Source: an uncultured Candidatus Saccharibacteria bacterium | Lineage (GTDB): Bacteria; Patescibacteriota; Saccharimonadia; Saccharimonadales; Saccharimonadaceae | Assembly (NCBI GenBank): GCA_947165465.1 | Contig: CAMVAM010000002.1 | Span: forward strand, 49,291 to 113,290 | DNA: 64,000 bases | Reading direction: 5' to 3' | Shown: piece after piece, positions 17,278 through 26,506 of the stretch | Layout: the number at the start of each line of letters is the position of its first letter | Numbering within the stretch: the first letter of the stretch is position 1 | Notes under the pieces: model-generated | Seen by the model: the letters and a program-made list of their open reading frames with translations, nothing else | What the model was told of the DNA's origin: nothing | Database searches by the model: none | Position numbers and translations under genes: made by a program

Positions 17278-18750
17278 CTATTTCAAGTCCACGCAGATAT
17301 ACTCGCCATTATCCCTCACGGTATAATAATAAGTGTCTCTCATCACTTTATTCACTTCAGGACCGCAATGAGCATCAAAGGCTTCATTTTCTTCAAAAGT
17401 CTGTTCTCGATTATAATAACTTCTAATCTTCGTTAACCCCCAAGATGCTCGGCTAAGCCCAGTCTCTTGAATAGTTACGAGTTTTCTCGCTGCTGGATAT
17501 TCATCGGCCACATGTTGCATCACCTTACTCATTCCAATATCACCATCTATCTGTATTATCCTTCTAGATACTTCTTCTTTATCCGGGTATAGTTTTGATA
17601 ATCCACCGATTAAATCTTCCACTCTAAAATTCGCCCACCTTTCCTGGTCGGCTAGTCCATTCCCAAATGCTAGTACAAACATAATAAACGAGTATAACAA
17701 AACTAAACTTGGGCCAACACAGAAATAATCGAAGATTTTACCTATATTTTTTGTTGCAATTATCATTACCGGCACAAATGCTATCCCAATCCCCACCAAT
17801 GATCTTGGTGTTAGCGGTGGATTCTTTAACAACAAATATGCTCCAATCGATAGTGGTACTGCCACCAAGAAGGCTAGTAGTAGTACTAAACTTTTTTTCT
17901 TATAATTTTTCATCACTAGAATCAACATTCCGCCGAACGATAAGACTGCCAAAATCTTCTGCCAGATGTTTAGACTCTGTACCATTAATGTAAGATGTGC
18001 CACAAAATTATTCCAAATCCCCGGCACTAGTTCCGCAAACGAAATCATCTCATTACTCCGATAACTTTTCTCTGGTTCTGGTAAACAAAACTTGAATAGA
18101 AGCGCTGGAATTACGCAAAATACCACTGAAAGAGCTAGTTTTTTAATAATATCTCGGCAGTTTTCCCCCTTTAAATAATCTTTCGCCGCCATATATACAC
18201 ATAAAACTGGAAGTATTCCACTCGACGCTTGATAAGTTGTCCACATCACAAGCATTGAAATCACCGTCGCCACACCAAATTTCGTTACTGATTTTTTATT
18301 AATCTCTTTCGGCCACCATAATATCGGTATCACTGACACTAGCACCGAAAGTGCAATGCAAGGCGCATCAAATTTATACATCCAACATTCAATTGCAAGT
18401 GGCGTTAACCCCACAAACGCCGTTAATACGAGTGGCAAATATTTAATCTTCTTATCACAAAGGATATAAGTGATTATCACGCTCGTGGCAGCTAGAATCA
18501 TCATCGCAAGAATCTGCGACCAAGGTGATATATCAAGCAACCGGTCATTCACATTCATTAAAAGCCCAAAAGCCGTCGACGAATATCGATTAAAATCCGA
18601 TGTCCACGCATAACCAAAAATCGCTCTTCCCCTATCATCAATAAAGGACGCACCGCTCCGCCATACTGACAACATCGAAAAACCATAAATTAAAAACACA
18701 ATTAAAAAAGGTTTCAGAAACGGTCTCAACACCTCATAATACTTCTTCAT
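17278..18750 (-). CDS. GtrII-like polytopic membrane glucosyltransferase
   Basis: 490 residues from ATG 18750, chosen for AAGGAGG 6 nt upstream. About ten membrane segments; the luminal loop after TM1 has SGASFIDDRGRAIFGYAWTS, resembling GtrII-type enzymes that transfer lipid-linked glucose outside the membrane. After the last TM (LVLLYSFIMFVLAFGNGLAD) a soluble domain of about 110 residues follows. It is divergent from a GtrA-like gene, the usual partner in serotype-conversion cassettes, which supports the call. Substrate not determined. Confidence 0.68.
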   Translation of the reverse strand: MKKYYEVLRPFLKPFLIVFLIYGFSMLSVWRSGASFIDDRGRAIFGYAWTSDFNRYSSTAFGLLMNVNDRLLDISPWSQILAMMILAATSVIITYILCDKKIKYLPLVLTAFVGLTPLAIECWMYKFDAPCIALSVLVSVIPILWWPKEINKKSVTKFGVATVISMLVMWTTYQASSGILPVLCVYMAAKDYLKGENCRDIIKKLALSVVFCVIPALLFKFCLPEPEKSYRSNEMISFAELVPGIWNNFVAHLTLMVQSLNIWQKILAVLSFGGMLILVMKNYKKKSLVLLLAFLVAVPLSIGAYLLLKNPPLTPRSLVGIGIAFVPVMIIATKNIGKIFDYFCVGPSLVLLYSFIMFVLAFGNGLADQERWANFRVEDLIGGLSKLYPDKEEVSRRIIQIDGDIGMSKVMQHVADEYPAARKLVTIQETGLSRASWGLTKIRSYYNREQTFEENEAFDAHCGPEVNKVMRDTYYYTVRDNGEYICVDLK

Positions 18751-18810
18751 TTTTACCTCCTTCATATGCTGAATTATACAATTTAATTCGCTAAATGTTA
18801 TAATAATTGC

Positions 18811-19302
18811 ATGAATCGCGGACTTAAATTTGTTATTGTGGGCATTATTCTCACTATCACTCAATATCTTTTTTATACTTTTCTAGTTCATGTTATTTTT
18901 AACAACAATGACCTACTTTGGCTCTGTAGTGGTATTTCTTACATTTTTGCCACTATCCTTGCTTTTATTCTTCATTCTAATATCACTTGGAAAGAGCGAA
19001 AGCCAACTACGCACGGCATTATCATGTTCTTTATCTGGAATGCCATCACCGCCTTTGCGATTGCGCCGTTCTTCACTTGGCTCTTCAAATTCAACACACC
19101 AATTCATAATTTCCTCTACAGCATTTCCTTTGGCATGGGCTTTTCGTTTACTTATGAATTTGTCGAGAGCACCACAATTTTCATTTTCGTAACACTAATT
19201 ACCCTAACTCTCAACTTCCTCTTCTATGATCGTCTTGTCTTTGGTAAAGAAAAAACTCCAGCTAAGAAAACCACCGCAAAAAAGGATACCAAGAAAAAAT
19301 GA
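18811..19302 (+). CDS. GtrA-like flippase family protein
   Basis: 163 residues with four membrane segments (FVIVGIILTITQYLFYTFLV; LCSGISYIFATILAFILHSN with the typical N-x-x-W turn; GIIMFFIWNAITAFAIAPFF; IFVTLITLTLNFLFYDRLVF). It ends in a Lys/Thr-rich tail. GtrA proteins are proposed to flip undecaprenyl-phosphate-linked sugars. It overlaps the following GT2 by 4 nt (ATGA). TATAAT (18799-18804) lies 6 nt before ATG, predicting a leaderless transcript. Confidence 0.85.
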   Translation: MNRGLKFVIVGIILTITQYLFYTFLVHVIFNNNDLLWLCSGISYIFATILAFILHSNITWKERKPTTHGIIMFFIWNAITAFAIAPFFTWLFKFNTPIHNFLYSISFGMGFSFTYEFVESTTIFIFVTLITLTLNFLFYDRLVFGKEKTPAKKTTAKKDTKKK

Positions 19303-20126
19303 GTTCCAAGATTTCTGTCATCGTCCCGATTTATAACACTGCTAAATATTTAAAAAATTGTCTTGATTCGATCGTAAACCAAACTCACAAAGAGCTTGAA
19401 ATTATTTTAGTTGACGATGGCTCCACCGACGAATCCGGCAAAATTGCTGATACTTATGCCAAAAAAGATCAACGCATTAAAGTTATTCATCAAAAGAATG
19501 CCGGCCAATCCGCCGCAAGAAACCGTGGTATCAAAGAGTCTACCGGCGAGTATCTAAGCTTCGTCGATTCAGACGATCAGATAGAACCAGTTTTTTACAG
19601 CACTCTCCTTAAACTGTACAAAGACAATACTTCTGTCGCAGTTTGCGGACATCAATATCGTCGCTTAAAAGATAATTCTTCTAAAAACCTCTATCAGTCT
19701 CCATTAAAACCACGCGGTAAGAATGAAACTAAAAAAGCTTATATCATCAAACTGCTAGTTAAAGATGGGCGCATGTACTCTTGTAATAACAAGCTATTTA
19801 AAAAAGAATACATTAAAGATAACAACATTCTATTTGACACTAATATTAATTTTGCCGAAGATACTAAATTCGTTTTAGATTATCTAAGCTACGCAGAAGG
19901 CGAAATTGCCTACGATATGTCGCCACTTTATATTTATAATTTTGGCACTGAAACTAGTACCGTAAAAACCGCTGCCACCAAGTGGGAAAACTGGGAGCAT
20001 CAGTATCAAGATCTCAAAAAATGGCTCGGTCCTCATCCTAAAGTGTCAGAAAATTTCTGGCTTCATGCTGTCCGTCTTCGCTGGCGTGTTTCTTTCGTCC
20101 GCTCGAAACGTCGCGCTAAACCGTAA
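19299..20126 (+). CDS. Family 2 glycosyltransferase
   Basis: 275 residues. GT-A fold start KISVIVPIYNTAKYLKNCLD, nucleotide motif IILVDDGSTDESGKIADTYA, NAGQSAARNRGIKESTGEYL and the DxD-like SFVDSDDQIEP. The C-terminal part holds the acceptor region with INFAEDTKFVLDYL. It is a cytosolic inverting transferase, probably building a lipid-linked surface sugar. It is coupled by an ATGA overlap to the GtrA gene and lies upstream of the Wzm/Wzt-like exporter. Confidence 0.9.
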   Translation: MSSKISVIVPIYNTAKYLKNCLDSIVNQTHKELEIILVDDGSTDESGKIADTYAKKDQRIKVIHQKNAGQSAARNRGIKESTGEYLSFVDSDDQIEPVFYSTLLKLYKDNTSVAVCGHQYRRLKDNSSKNLYQSPLKPRGKNETKKAYIIKLLVKDGRMYSCNNKLFKKEYIKDNNILFDTNINFAEDTKFVLDYLSYAEGEIAYDMSPLYIYNFGTETSTVKTAATKWENWEHQYQDLKKWLGPHPKVSENFWLHAVRLRWRVSFVRSKRRAKP

Positions 20127-20149
20127 AATATGATAAAATAACTGCATAT

Positions 20150-20959
20150 ATGAATATACCTCGTGTTTTGAACCGCAAAAATCGGATTCTTCTTAAAGAG
20201 CTTGCTAAAACGGATTTTAAACTCCGTTACCAAGGCTCAGTACTTGGTTATTTATGGGCGCTTCTTCGCCCACTCATGATGTTTGCTATTCTCTATATCG
20301 TGTTTTCGAAACTTCTCCGTATCGGTAGTGATATCCCCCACTACCCAGTATATCTTCTTTGTGGTACTACACTTTGGAGTTTCTTCACAGAGTGCACCTC
20401 CCAAGGTATTCAAGCCATCATCGTACGTGGTGATTTACTCCGTAAAATCAGTTTCCCAAAGTATATCGTCGTCGTTTCATCCCAACTTACCGCACTAATT
20501 AACCTCGGTATCAATTTAATTGTTATCGTAATCTTTGCATTAATAAATGGTGTCATGCCAACTTGGTCTTGGCTCCTAATTGTCTTCCCTATCCTAGAGC
20601 TTTATGTACTGTCACTGGGTATCGCATTTTTACTTGGCTCTATCAATGTTAAATATCGGGATATTACATCAATTTGGGATGTTATCGTCCAAGCACTCTT
20701 CTATGCTGTGCCAATTATTTACCCAATTCAAATGGTTGCAAGTACCAGTGTTAAAGCTGCTAAACTTATTCTTCTAAACCCAATTGCACAGTGTATCCAA
20801 GACGTTCGTTACAACCTTATCACCACCGAAACCGTTACTACCTGGAATTACGTTCTTAATCCTACCGTAATAATACCTATTTTGATTGTAATTGTAATTT
20901 TAGTACTCGGCGCACTTACCTTCCGTCGTAAATCTAAATTTTTTGCGGAGGAAATCTAA
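20150..20959 (+). CDS. ABC-2 polysaccharide exporter permease (Wzm/TagG-like)
   Basis: 269 residues with six membrane helices. LAKTDFKLRYQGSVLGYLWA is the N-terminal amphipathic signature of Wzm/TagG proteins; later VKYRDITSIWDVIVQALFYA and the re-entrant-type PIIYPIQMV. It pairs with the ATPase starting at 20959 (the A of TAA and the A of ATG coincide) to export undecaprenyl-linked polysaccharide or teichoic acid across the membrane. Confidence 0.9.
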   Translation: MNIPRVLNRKNRILLKELAKTDFKLRYQGSVLGYLWALLRPLMMFAILYIVFSKLLRIGSDIPHYPVYLLCGTTLWSFFTECTSQGIQAIIVRGDLLRKISFPKYIVVVSSQLTALINLGINLIVIVIFALINGVMPTWSWLLIVFPILELYVLSLGIAFLLGSINVKYRDITSIWDVIVQALFYAVPIIYPIQMVASTSVKAAKLILLNPIAQCIQDVRYNLITTETVTTWNYVLNPTVIIPILIVIVILVLGALTFRRKSKFFAEEI

Positions 20960-21738
20960 TGAAACGAAAAATTGGTACACGTATAGAGATCGAAGATCCA
21001 TCAAGCAATATTGCAATTAGTGTTAAAAATCTTAAAAAGAGCTTTAAGCTCCCAACTGAAAAATCCTTTGGCTTAAAGCAGGCTATTTTTAACCGTCTAC
21101 GCGGTGTTAAAGGTTATAAAGAACACAAAGTATTAAAAGGTCTTACTTTTGATATTGAAAAAGGGGAGTTTATTGGTATTGTCGGCCGTAACGGATCCGG
21201 TAAATCTACCCTTCTTAAAATTCTCGCTGGCATTTATTATCCAGAAGCTGGTGAAGTCATGATTAATGGATCTCTTGTTCCTTTTATTGAGCTTGGCGTC
21301 GGCTTTAATCCGGAACTCACTGGCCGTGAAAACGTCTATATGAATGGAGCACTTCTCGGTTTTTCAAACGCCGAAATGGATAAAATGTATGACGACATCT
21401 GGAAGTTTGCTGAACTTGAAGAGTTCCAAGATCAAAAACTTAAGAACTATTCATCAGGAATGCAAGTTCGTCTCGCTTTTTCAATTGCCATCCGTGCAAA
21501 AGGCGACATCCTGCTTCTTGATGAAGTTCTAGCCGTTGGCGACGCCGCCTTTCAGCAAAAATGCAACGATTTCTTCGCCTCCCTCCATGGTAAGCAAACC
21601 GTTATTCTTGTCACTCATTCCATGGAAAACGTTCGTAAATTCTGCGATCGCTGCATCCTAATTAACAACGGTAAAATCGAAGATGAAGGCGATCCAGAAA
21701 AAATCGCCGATGAATATCTCTCTCTCTTTAAGAAATAA
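20959..21738 (+). CDS. ABC polysaccharide exporter ATPase (Wzt/TagH-like)
   Basis: 259 residues. Walker A IVGRNGSGKSTLLKILAGIY, Q-loop region ELGVGFNPELTGRENVYMNG, signature YSSGMQVRLAFSIAIRAKGD, Walker B ILLLDEVLAVGDAAFQQKC and the switch His in ILVTHSMENV. The length lacks a C-terminal carbohydrate-binding domain, as in the short Wzt/TagH-type enzymes. Translationally coupled to the permease gene. It ends 7 nt before a convergent glycosyltransferase gene, with no visible terminator between. Confidence 0.92.
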   Translation: MKRKIGTRIEIEDPSSNIAISVKNLKKSFKLPTEKSFGLKQAIFNRLRGVKGYKEHKVLKGLTFDIEKGEFIGIVGRNGSGKSTLLKILAGIYYPEAGEVMINGSLVPFIELGVGFNPELTGRENVYMNGALLGFSNAEMDKMYDDIWKFAELEEFQDQKLKNYSSGMQVRLAFSIAIRAKGDILLLDEVLAVGDAAFQQKCNDFFASLHGKQTVILVTHSMENVRKFCDRCILINNGKIEDEGDPEKIADEYLSLFKK

Positions 21739-21745
21739 CTATTTA

Positions 21746-23743
21746 TTACTCGTCGCCCTTCAAAAGTGAAGAGTTTTTCTCTTTCCACTTTTCAATAAAT
21801 TTCTTTCGGTGTTTTTCAATAAGTGTCTCGTGCGACAACTCTTTATTATTAGTCGTCTGATGAGGTACATGAATCACACCAAGATATGGACTATACATTA
21901 ACTTATACCCAGCATTTTTAATAGAGTATGAAAAATCTGTATCCTCATAACAAGTCGGGTCGAATGTCTCATCGAAGCCTCCAATTTCATTGAATATTTT
22001 TTTATTTAAGAACAAACCACCGCTACCAAGGTAGTCAACATCGGTCCTTGCAAGCATATTTGCCGGCATTGAACGATATGGATATTCATCTACAGTTGGT
22101 GAAAAACCATACTTATTCTTCTTAATCCATCCAGCCGCCCAGCCAATTGCACCAACATCATTGTTAGATGTAAGTAGTTCAACAAATGAGTCCATCCAAT
22201 TATCGTGATTAACGAACTGATCGCTATCGAGAAACATAAGATATTCACCAGTTGATTCTTTCACACCTAAATTGCGCCCACTCGAGCAACCATTTTTCGA
22301 ATTCTTTATTATCTTAATTCTTTTACTAAACTGCTTCTGAAGCATCTTCACAGAATCATCAGTTGAAGCATTATCTACTACTATCACTTCTACATTATAT
22401 CCATTCGAATGTCTTAATACACTATCAACACATTCCAAAATACAGTTCCTATTGTTATGGTTAAGAATGATGATACTAATTTTCTTGTTAAACTTTTTCT
22501 TACCAAGTCCGGCCGCCTTTAATATATCATTACAGCGGCTAAACCAGTTATTATCATCAATAAATAAATCACGTTTTGAAACGTCAACTTTGTGATTTTT
22601 CTTTTTCAAGAATGCCGACCATTCTTTGATAGTATCACCACAAAAAGTATTAGGATATTGTGTTACCTCCGGCATACTCGTAGTCATAACATATTTATTC
22701 ATTGAAATATATTCAAAAATCTTAAGTGGAGAAACTGCTTCGCCAATCTTGTCAACTTTAAATGGAATAATTGCATAGTCAGAGTATTCCAGATATGCCG
22801 GCAAAGTTGATTGATGTTTAATGCCAAGAAAATGCACATTTTTTGGCGCTTTTGCCGTAATAGCTCTAATGTTTTCTTTCTCGCCAATCAATAAGAAAGA
22901 ATAATTAGGGAATGCCTTTGCAGTACCGTATAGAAGATCCCAATCAAACCAATCACCCCACAAAGATCCGTAATAAATTAGCGTTTTTTCACCAGCAATA
23001 AAATCTTCTGGCTTATCAAAATGCTGCTTAGGATTAAACAATGTATCATTTACCGCATTTGGATTATAAATAATTGGTTTTTTAATCTTCAATTCCTTAC
23101 AATAGGACTTCAACTGCTCAACCAAAAATGACGCCGTGCCAACTAATAAATCAGCCAGTTTTAAGACTTCGTACAAGTCATCCTTCACAAACAGATTATT
23201 TCCGAGTGAAGTTTCCCAGTTGTCGATATTCTCATAAACAATCTTCGCCCCTTTTTTCTTGGCCTTCTCAATATAGGGAATAAATTTACTATATGGGAAA
23301 TCGATAATTACTATGTCATCCTTTTTAATATTATTTTCAAAATCAATGTCAGAATAGTCATTAATATATCTATGAATTATCGTTGGTATTTCCATATCAA
23401 AGATTACACTCTCACTCGTGTGCATACCAAAAATGTAATGCATTCTATACCCAAGTAAATTCATTGCCTTCGTAATCTGAGCCGGACGCTGACCGCCACC
23501 AATATCATAATAAGGAATCATTGAAAAAACATAAATATCTGGGGAATCCTTCTTTAAAAAGTCGCCTTTCTGTTTCTTTTCGTTAATATTACCCTCTTTA
23601 TTAGTTTTTGCTGCGCTCTTACCAGTCACAAACATTATAGTACGAAAACGAATTGCAAAAAGTAGCCACCTTAAACCGCCCATAAAACCTAGCTCATCAA
23701 AGTGTTTTTTTGCTTTTTTATAGAGATTCCCTACTTTCTTCAC
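21746..23743 (-). CDS. Bifunctional GT4-like plus GT2 glycosyltransferase
   Basis: 665 residues. The N-terminal half (about 55-410) has the two-domain GT-B pattern: DIGGGQRPAQITKAMNLLGY, KTLIYYGSLWGDWFDWDLLY, NVHFLGIKHQSTLPAYLEYS, AVSPLKIFEYISMNKYV. The C-terminal part (about 420-640) is a GT2 GT-A domain: ISIIILNHNNRNCILECVDS, VIVVDNASTDDSVKMLQKQF, NGCSSGRNLGVKESTGEYLM, MFLDSDQF. Fusion of two transferases suggests consecutive sugar additions to one glycan. It lies in the surface-polysaccharide block, 5 nt upstream of wecB in the same operon direction. Confidence 0.85.
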   Translation of the reverse strand: MKKVGNLYKKAKKHFDELGFMGGLRWLLFAIRFRTIMFVTGKSAAKTNKEGNINEKKQKGDFLKKDSPDIYVFSMIPYYDIGGGQRPAQITKAMNLLGYRMHYIFGMHTSESVIFDMEIPTIIHRYINDYSDIDFENNIKKDDIVIIDFPYSKFIPYIEKAKKKGAKIVYENIDNWETSLGNNLFVKDDLYEVLKLADLLVGTASFLVEQLKSYCKELKIKKPIIYNPNAVNDTLFNPKQHFDKPEDFIAGEKTLIYYGSLWGDWFDWDLLYGTAKAFPNYSFLLIGEKENIRAITAKAPKNVHFLGIKHQSTLPAYLEYSDYAIIPFKVDKIGEAVSPLKIFEYISMNKYVMTTSMPEVTQYPNTFCGDTIKEWSAFLKKKNHKVDVSKRDLFIDDNNWFSRCNDILKAAGLGKKKFNKKISIIILNHNNRNCILECVDSVLRHSNGYNVEVIVVDNASTDDSVKMLQKQFSKRIKIIKNSKNGCSSGRNLGVKESTGEYLMFLDSDQFVNHDNWMDSFVELLTSNNDVGAIGWAAGWIKKNKYGFSPTVDEYPYRSMPANMLARTDVDYLGSGGLFLNKKIFNEIGGFDETFDPTCYEDTDFSYSIKNAGYKLMYSPYLGVIHVPHQTTNNKELSHETLIEKHRKKFIEKWKEKNSSLLKGDE

Positions 23744-23748
23744 TCCTT

Positions 23749-24843
23749 TTATCCTTTCTGAATCGCATCAACTATTCTTTTACTCGCAAACCCATCACCG
23801 TATGGGTTTTTTGCCTCGGCCATCTTTTTGTATGTCTCTTTATTGTCTAATAATTCTTTTGCTGCATTATACACGTCCTCTGTCTCGGTACCGACTAGGC
23901 GCAATGTCCCTGCTTTAATTCCTTCCGGACGTTCAGTTGTATCACGAAGTACCAATACTGGCTTTCCAAGTGAAGGCGCTTCTTCTTGTACGCCACCGCT
24001 ATCAGACATTATGAAATACGCTCTCTCCATATAATTATGAAAATCCAGCACATCAAGAGGTTCAATTAACCTCACTCTATCGCTACCACCAAGCACCTCT
24101 TTTGCAACCTCCTGTACCTTTGGATTTAAGTGTACTGGATAGATTACCTTTACGTCGTCGTATTCGTCAACGATTCTCCTAATCGCTTTAAAAATATGTC
24201 TCATTGGATCGCCTAAATTTTCCCTACGATGCGCCGTAACTAAAATTAATCTAGAACCTTTTGCCCATTCAATATCTGGATGTGAGTAATCGTCTGAAAC
24301 CGTAGTTTTAAGTGCATCAATCGCCGTATTACCAGTCACAAACACTTTCTGACCTTCATTCAATTTAGACCCAATATTCTCTTTGCCTACTTCTGTCGGT
24401 GCAAATAAATAATCTGCAATTCTATCAATTATCTGTCTATTCATCTCCTCTGGAAACGGTGAATACTTATTATAAGTCCTAAGTCCCGCCTCAACATGCC
24501 CAACCGGTACCTGCTGGTAAAAGGCCGCTAGTGCTGCTGCCATCGCAGTTGTTGTATCCCCATGGACTAAAACCAAATCTGGTTTTTCTTTAATAATAAC
24601 TTCCTCAATCCCTTTTAAAACTTCCGCTGTAATATACGACAAAGTCTGTCCAGGTTTCATAATATTTAAATCATAGTCCGGTGTTATATTAAAAATATCA
24701 AGTACCTGATCCAACATGTTACGATGCTGCGCAGTGACACAAACAATCGATTTAATACCATCACGAGACTCTAGCTCTTTTACTACTGGCGCCATTTTAA
24801 TAGCTTCTGGGCGCGTGCCAAAAACAGATAATACCTTCTTCAT
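23749..24843 (-). CDS. wecB: UDP-N-acetylglucosamine 2-epimerase (non-hydrolysing)
   Basis: 364 residues, usual length. LSVFGTRPEAIKMAPVVKEL, HRNMLDQVLDIFNITPDYDL, VHGDTTTAMAAALAAFYQ, VGHVEAGLRTYNKYSPFPEE, ILVTAHRRENLGDPMRHIFK and SGGVQEEAPSLGKPVLVLRD are classic WecB/MnaA motifs. It makes UDP-ManNAc, a precursor of teichoic-acid linkage units and other surface glycans. A TATTAT box about 7 nt before ATG suggests a leaderless mRNA. Neighbours support wall-glycan synthesis. Confidence 0.95.
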   Translation of the reverse strand: MKKVLSVFGTRPEAIKMAPVVKELESRDGIKSIVCVTAQHRNMLDQVLDIFNITPDYDLNIMKPGQTLSYITAEVLKGIEEVIIKEKPDLVLVHGDTTTAMAAALAAFYQQVPVGHVEAGLRTYNKYSPFPEEMNRQIIDRIADYLFAPTEVGKENIGSKLNEGQKVFVTGNTAIDALKTTVSDDYSHPDIEWAKGSRLILVTAHRRENLGDPMRHIFKAIRRIVDEYDDVKVIYPVHLNPKVQEVAKEVLGGSDRVRLIEPLDVLDFHNYMERAYFIMSDSGGVQEEAPSLGKPVLVLRDTTERPEGIKAGTLRLVGTETEDVYNAAKELLDNKETYKKMAEAKNPYGDGFASKRIVDAIQKG

Positions 24844-24883
24844 ATACCCTATAATACCATATTATTATTTAAAACATATAGAA

Positions 24884-25306
24884 TTAAGATTGATTCTTGA
24901 TATCTAATCTAATCCGTGTTGATGATATTCCTTCTGTATATGGAATATAAACTACCTCAACACCTTTTTCTTTCATCTCTTTTTCGAGATTGTTGTAATA
25001 CTCTTTACCTTTATGATCTTCACTAATAAATAAAATATTGTAGCCGTATTTTTCGAGCGCCTCAAGATCTCTACCCTCACCAGATAATTCCGCTCTATCT
25101 ACATATTTAATCGCTCTCACTACTTCAAGGCGATTCTGCTCACCAATAATCGGATGCTTATTCTTCTGCTTAAACATAATTTCATCTGGCGTCACATCTA
25201 CAATTAAATAATCGCAACGCTTCTTTGCTTCACGAATGTAATTTAAATGTCCCACATGGAACAAATCCCAACATCCACCCAGATAACCAATTTTAACTTT
25301 TCCCAT
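24884..25306 (-). CDS. Glycerol-3-phosphate cytidylyltransferase-like nucleotidyltransferase
   Basis: 140 residues from ATG 25306. IGYLGGCWDLFHVGHLNYIR holds the HxGH motif of TagD/GCT enzymes; C-terminal YIPYTEGISSTRIR carries the ISSTxIR motif. It would activate glycerol-3-phosphate or a similar alcohol phosphate with CTP. It overlaps the TagB/F-like gene by 14 nt, and that gene uses CDP-glycerol-type donors, so together they suggest a glycerol-phosphate modified glycan. The exact substrate could differ. Confidence 0.85.
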   Translation of the reverse strand: MGKVKIGYLGGCWDLFHVGHLNYIREAKKRCDYLIVDVTPDEIMFKQKNKHPIIGEQNRLEVVRAIKYVDRAELSGEGRDLEALEKYGYNILFISEDHKGKEYYNNLEKEMKEKGVEVVYIPYTEGISSTRIRLDIKNQS

Positions 25307-26495
25307 GTCTAATTTTTCCTTTAATATTATATATTTTATCTGAGAGCTTATAAAGCTTTCTATTTGCATATTCTTGTAGTAAACTATCCTTGTTCGTTAA
25401 TTCCTCTTTACATTTAATTAATTCGTTTTTTAAAGCATTCTCATTTTTAATTCTAAGATTATGTAGTTTTATATAATCTTGCGCTATCTCATCATCCATA
25501 AAATAATCTATAATCCTCAAATAACCATCAACACCAGTTTTGAACTCTTTCGGAAAAACCTTATTACTCAACTCCTTTTGCTTTTCAATAAAATCGTCTT
25601 TCAAAGCTTTTCCGATTACTAGCAAAGCATCCGAACTCTTATTTGAATAGGGTATGTATCCGTCCCTAACAAACTGAAACTGGGTTGTATGAATGTCTTC
25701 TAACTTAAAATAATCTAAATCTTTTGCAATAATTGCACACGGAACCTTTGCATATAATGCCTCACCTATGGCCGAAGAATTATCAAATAAACACACATCC
25801 GATTCCAATATTAAATCCGACAAACAAGCATCTGAACCATAATATTTATCTGCCGTTTTACACAAAGCATCCTTTTTGCCAGACTCATCCTTTAGAAAAC
25901 CAGTGCCATGATGCCCCTTAACAACAACATAATAGTTTTTCTTTAATGTCCTAATTATCTCAATAAAATCTTTATCTGAACTATCATCATTATATGTCGG
26001 AGCAAATAAGACTTGTGGTCTTTTTCTTTTTATTATCTTTCTTTTTTTCGAACAGAACCTTAGATTGTCAACGGGAAATGTTCTTCCATATGCTTCGAGT
26101 AAATCACGTGTAATAGTACTCTGGCATAAAAAACCATGGAATTTACTCATTACTTCCGGTACATACGTAAGATTAGGTTTAACATTTAATGTCCCATACT
26201 CATATTTTAAATAACACTTTGCTTTTATTCTCTCATCTATATAAGGAGTAAGGCACAAATCAAACCTTTTATTAACACAGCTACTAATATTCTTCGGTCG
26301 GTAACCATTCTTCAAGATTAAACTAACTACTCCAGAAGCCATCTCTTTCCAGCCACTGTCATCCCCGCCATAGTCATTAACAACAATATCAAAATCGTAC
26401 TTTTTACTCCTTGAAAGTTTTACAAGCAATGGTTCCAGCGTAAAAAACTGCACCTCGCTCTGAATATGAATAACAATTTTTTTCTTCGGTACCAT
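25293..26495 (-). CDS. CDP-glycerol glycerophosphotransferase family protein (TagB/TagF-like)
   Basis: 400 residues from ATG 26495 (MVPKKKIVIHIQSEVQF). Motifs PQVLFAPTYNDDSSDKDFIE, YYVVVKGHHGTGF and SDVCLFDNSSAIGEALYAKV match the catalytic end of TagB/TagF-type transferases (the KxHP-like and SDxSS-like blocks). A C-terminal coiled segment of about 60 residues follows. It is likely cytosolic and membrane-associated, adding glycerol-phosphate units. It is downstream-coupled to the TagD-like gene. The conserved His is followed by His rather than Pro (KGHHG). Confidence 0.75.
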   Translation of the reverse strand: MVPKKKIVIHIQSEVQFFTLEPLLVKLSRSKKYDFDIVVNDYGGDDSGWKEMASGVVSLILKNGYRPKNISSCVNKRFDLCLTPYIDERIKAKCYLKYEYGTLNVKPNLTYVPEVMSKFHGFLCQSTITRDLLEAYGRTFPVDNLRFCSKKRKIIKRKRPQVLFAPTYNDDSSDKDFIEIIRTLKKNYYVVVKGHHGTGFLKDESGKKDALCKTADKYYGSDACLSDLILESDVCLFDNSSAIGEALYAKVPCAIIAKDLDYFKLEDIHTTQFQFVRDGYIPYSNKSSDALLVIGKALKDDFIEKQKELSNKVFPKEFKTGVDGYLRIIDYFMDDEIAQDYIKLHNLRIKNENALKNELIKCKEELTNKDSLLQEYANRKLYKLSDKIYNIKGKIRHGKS

Positions 26496-26506
26496 CTCTG
26501 TGCTAA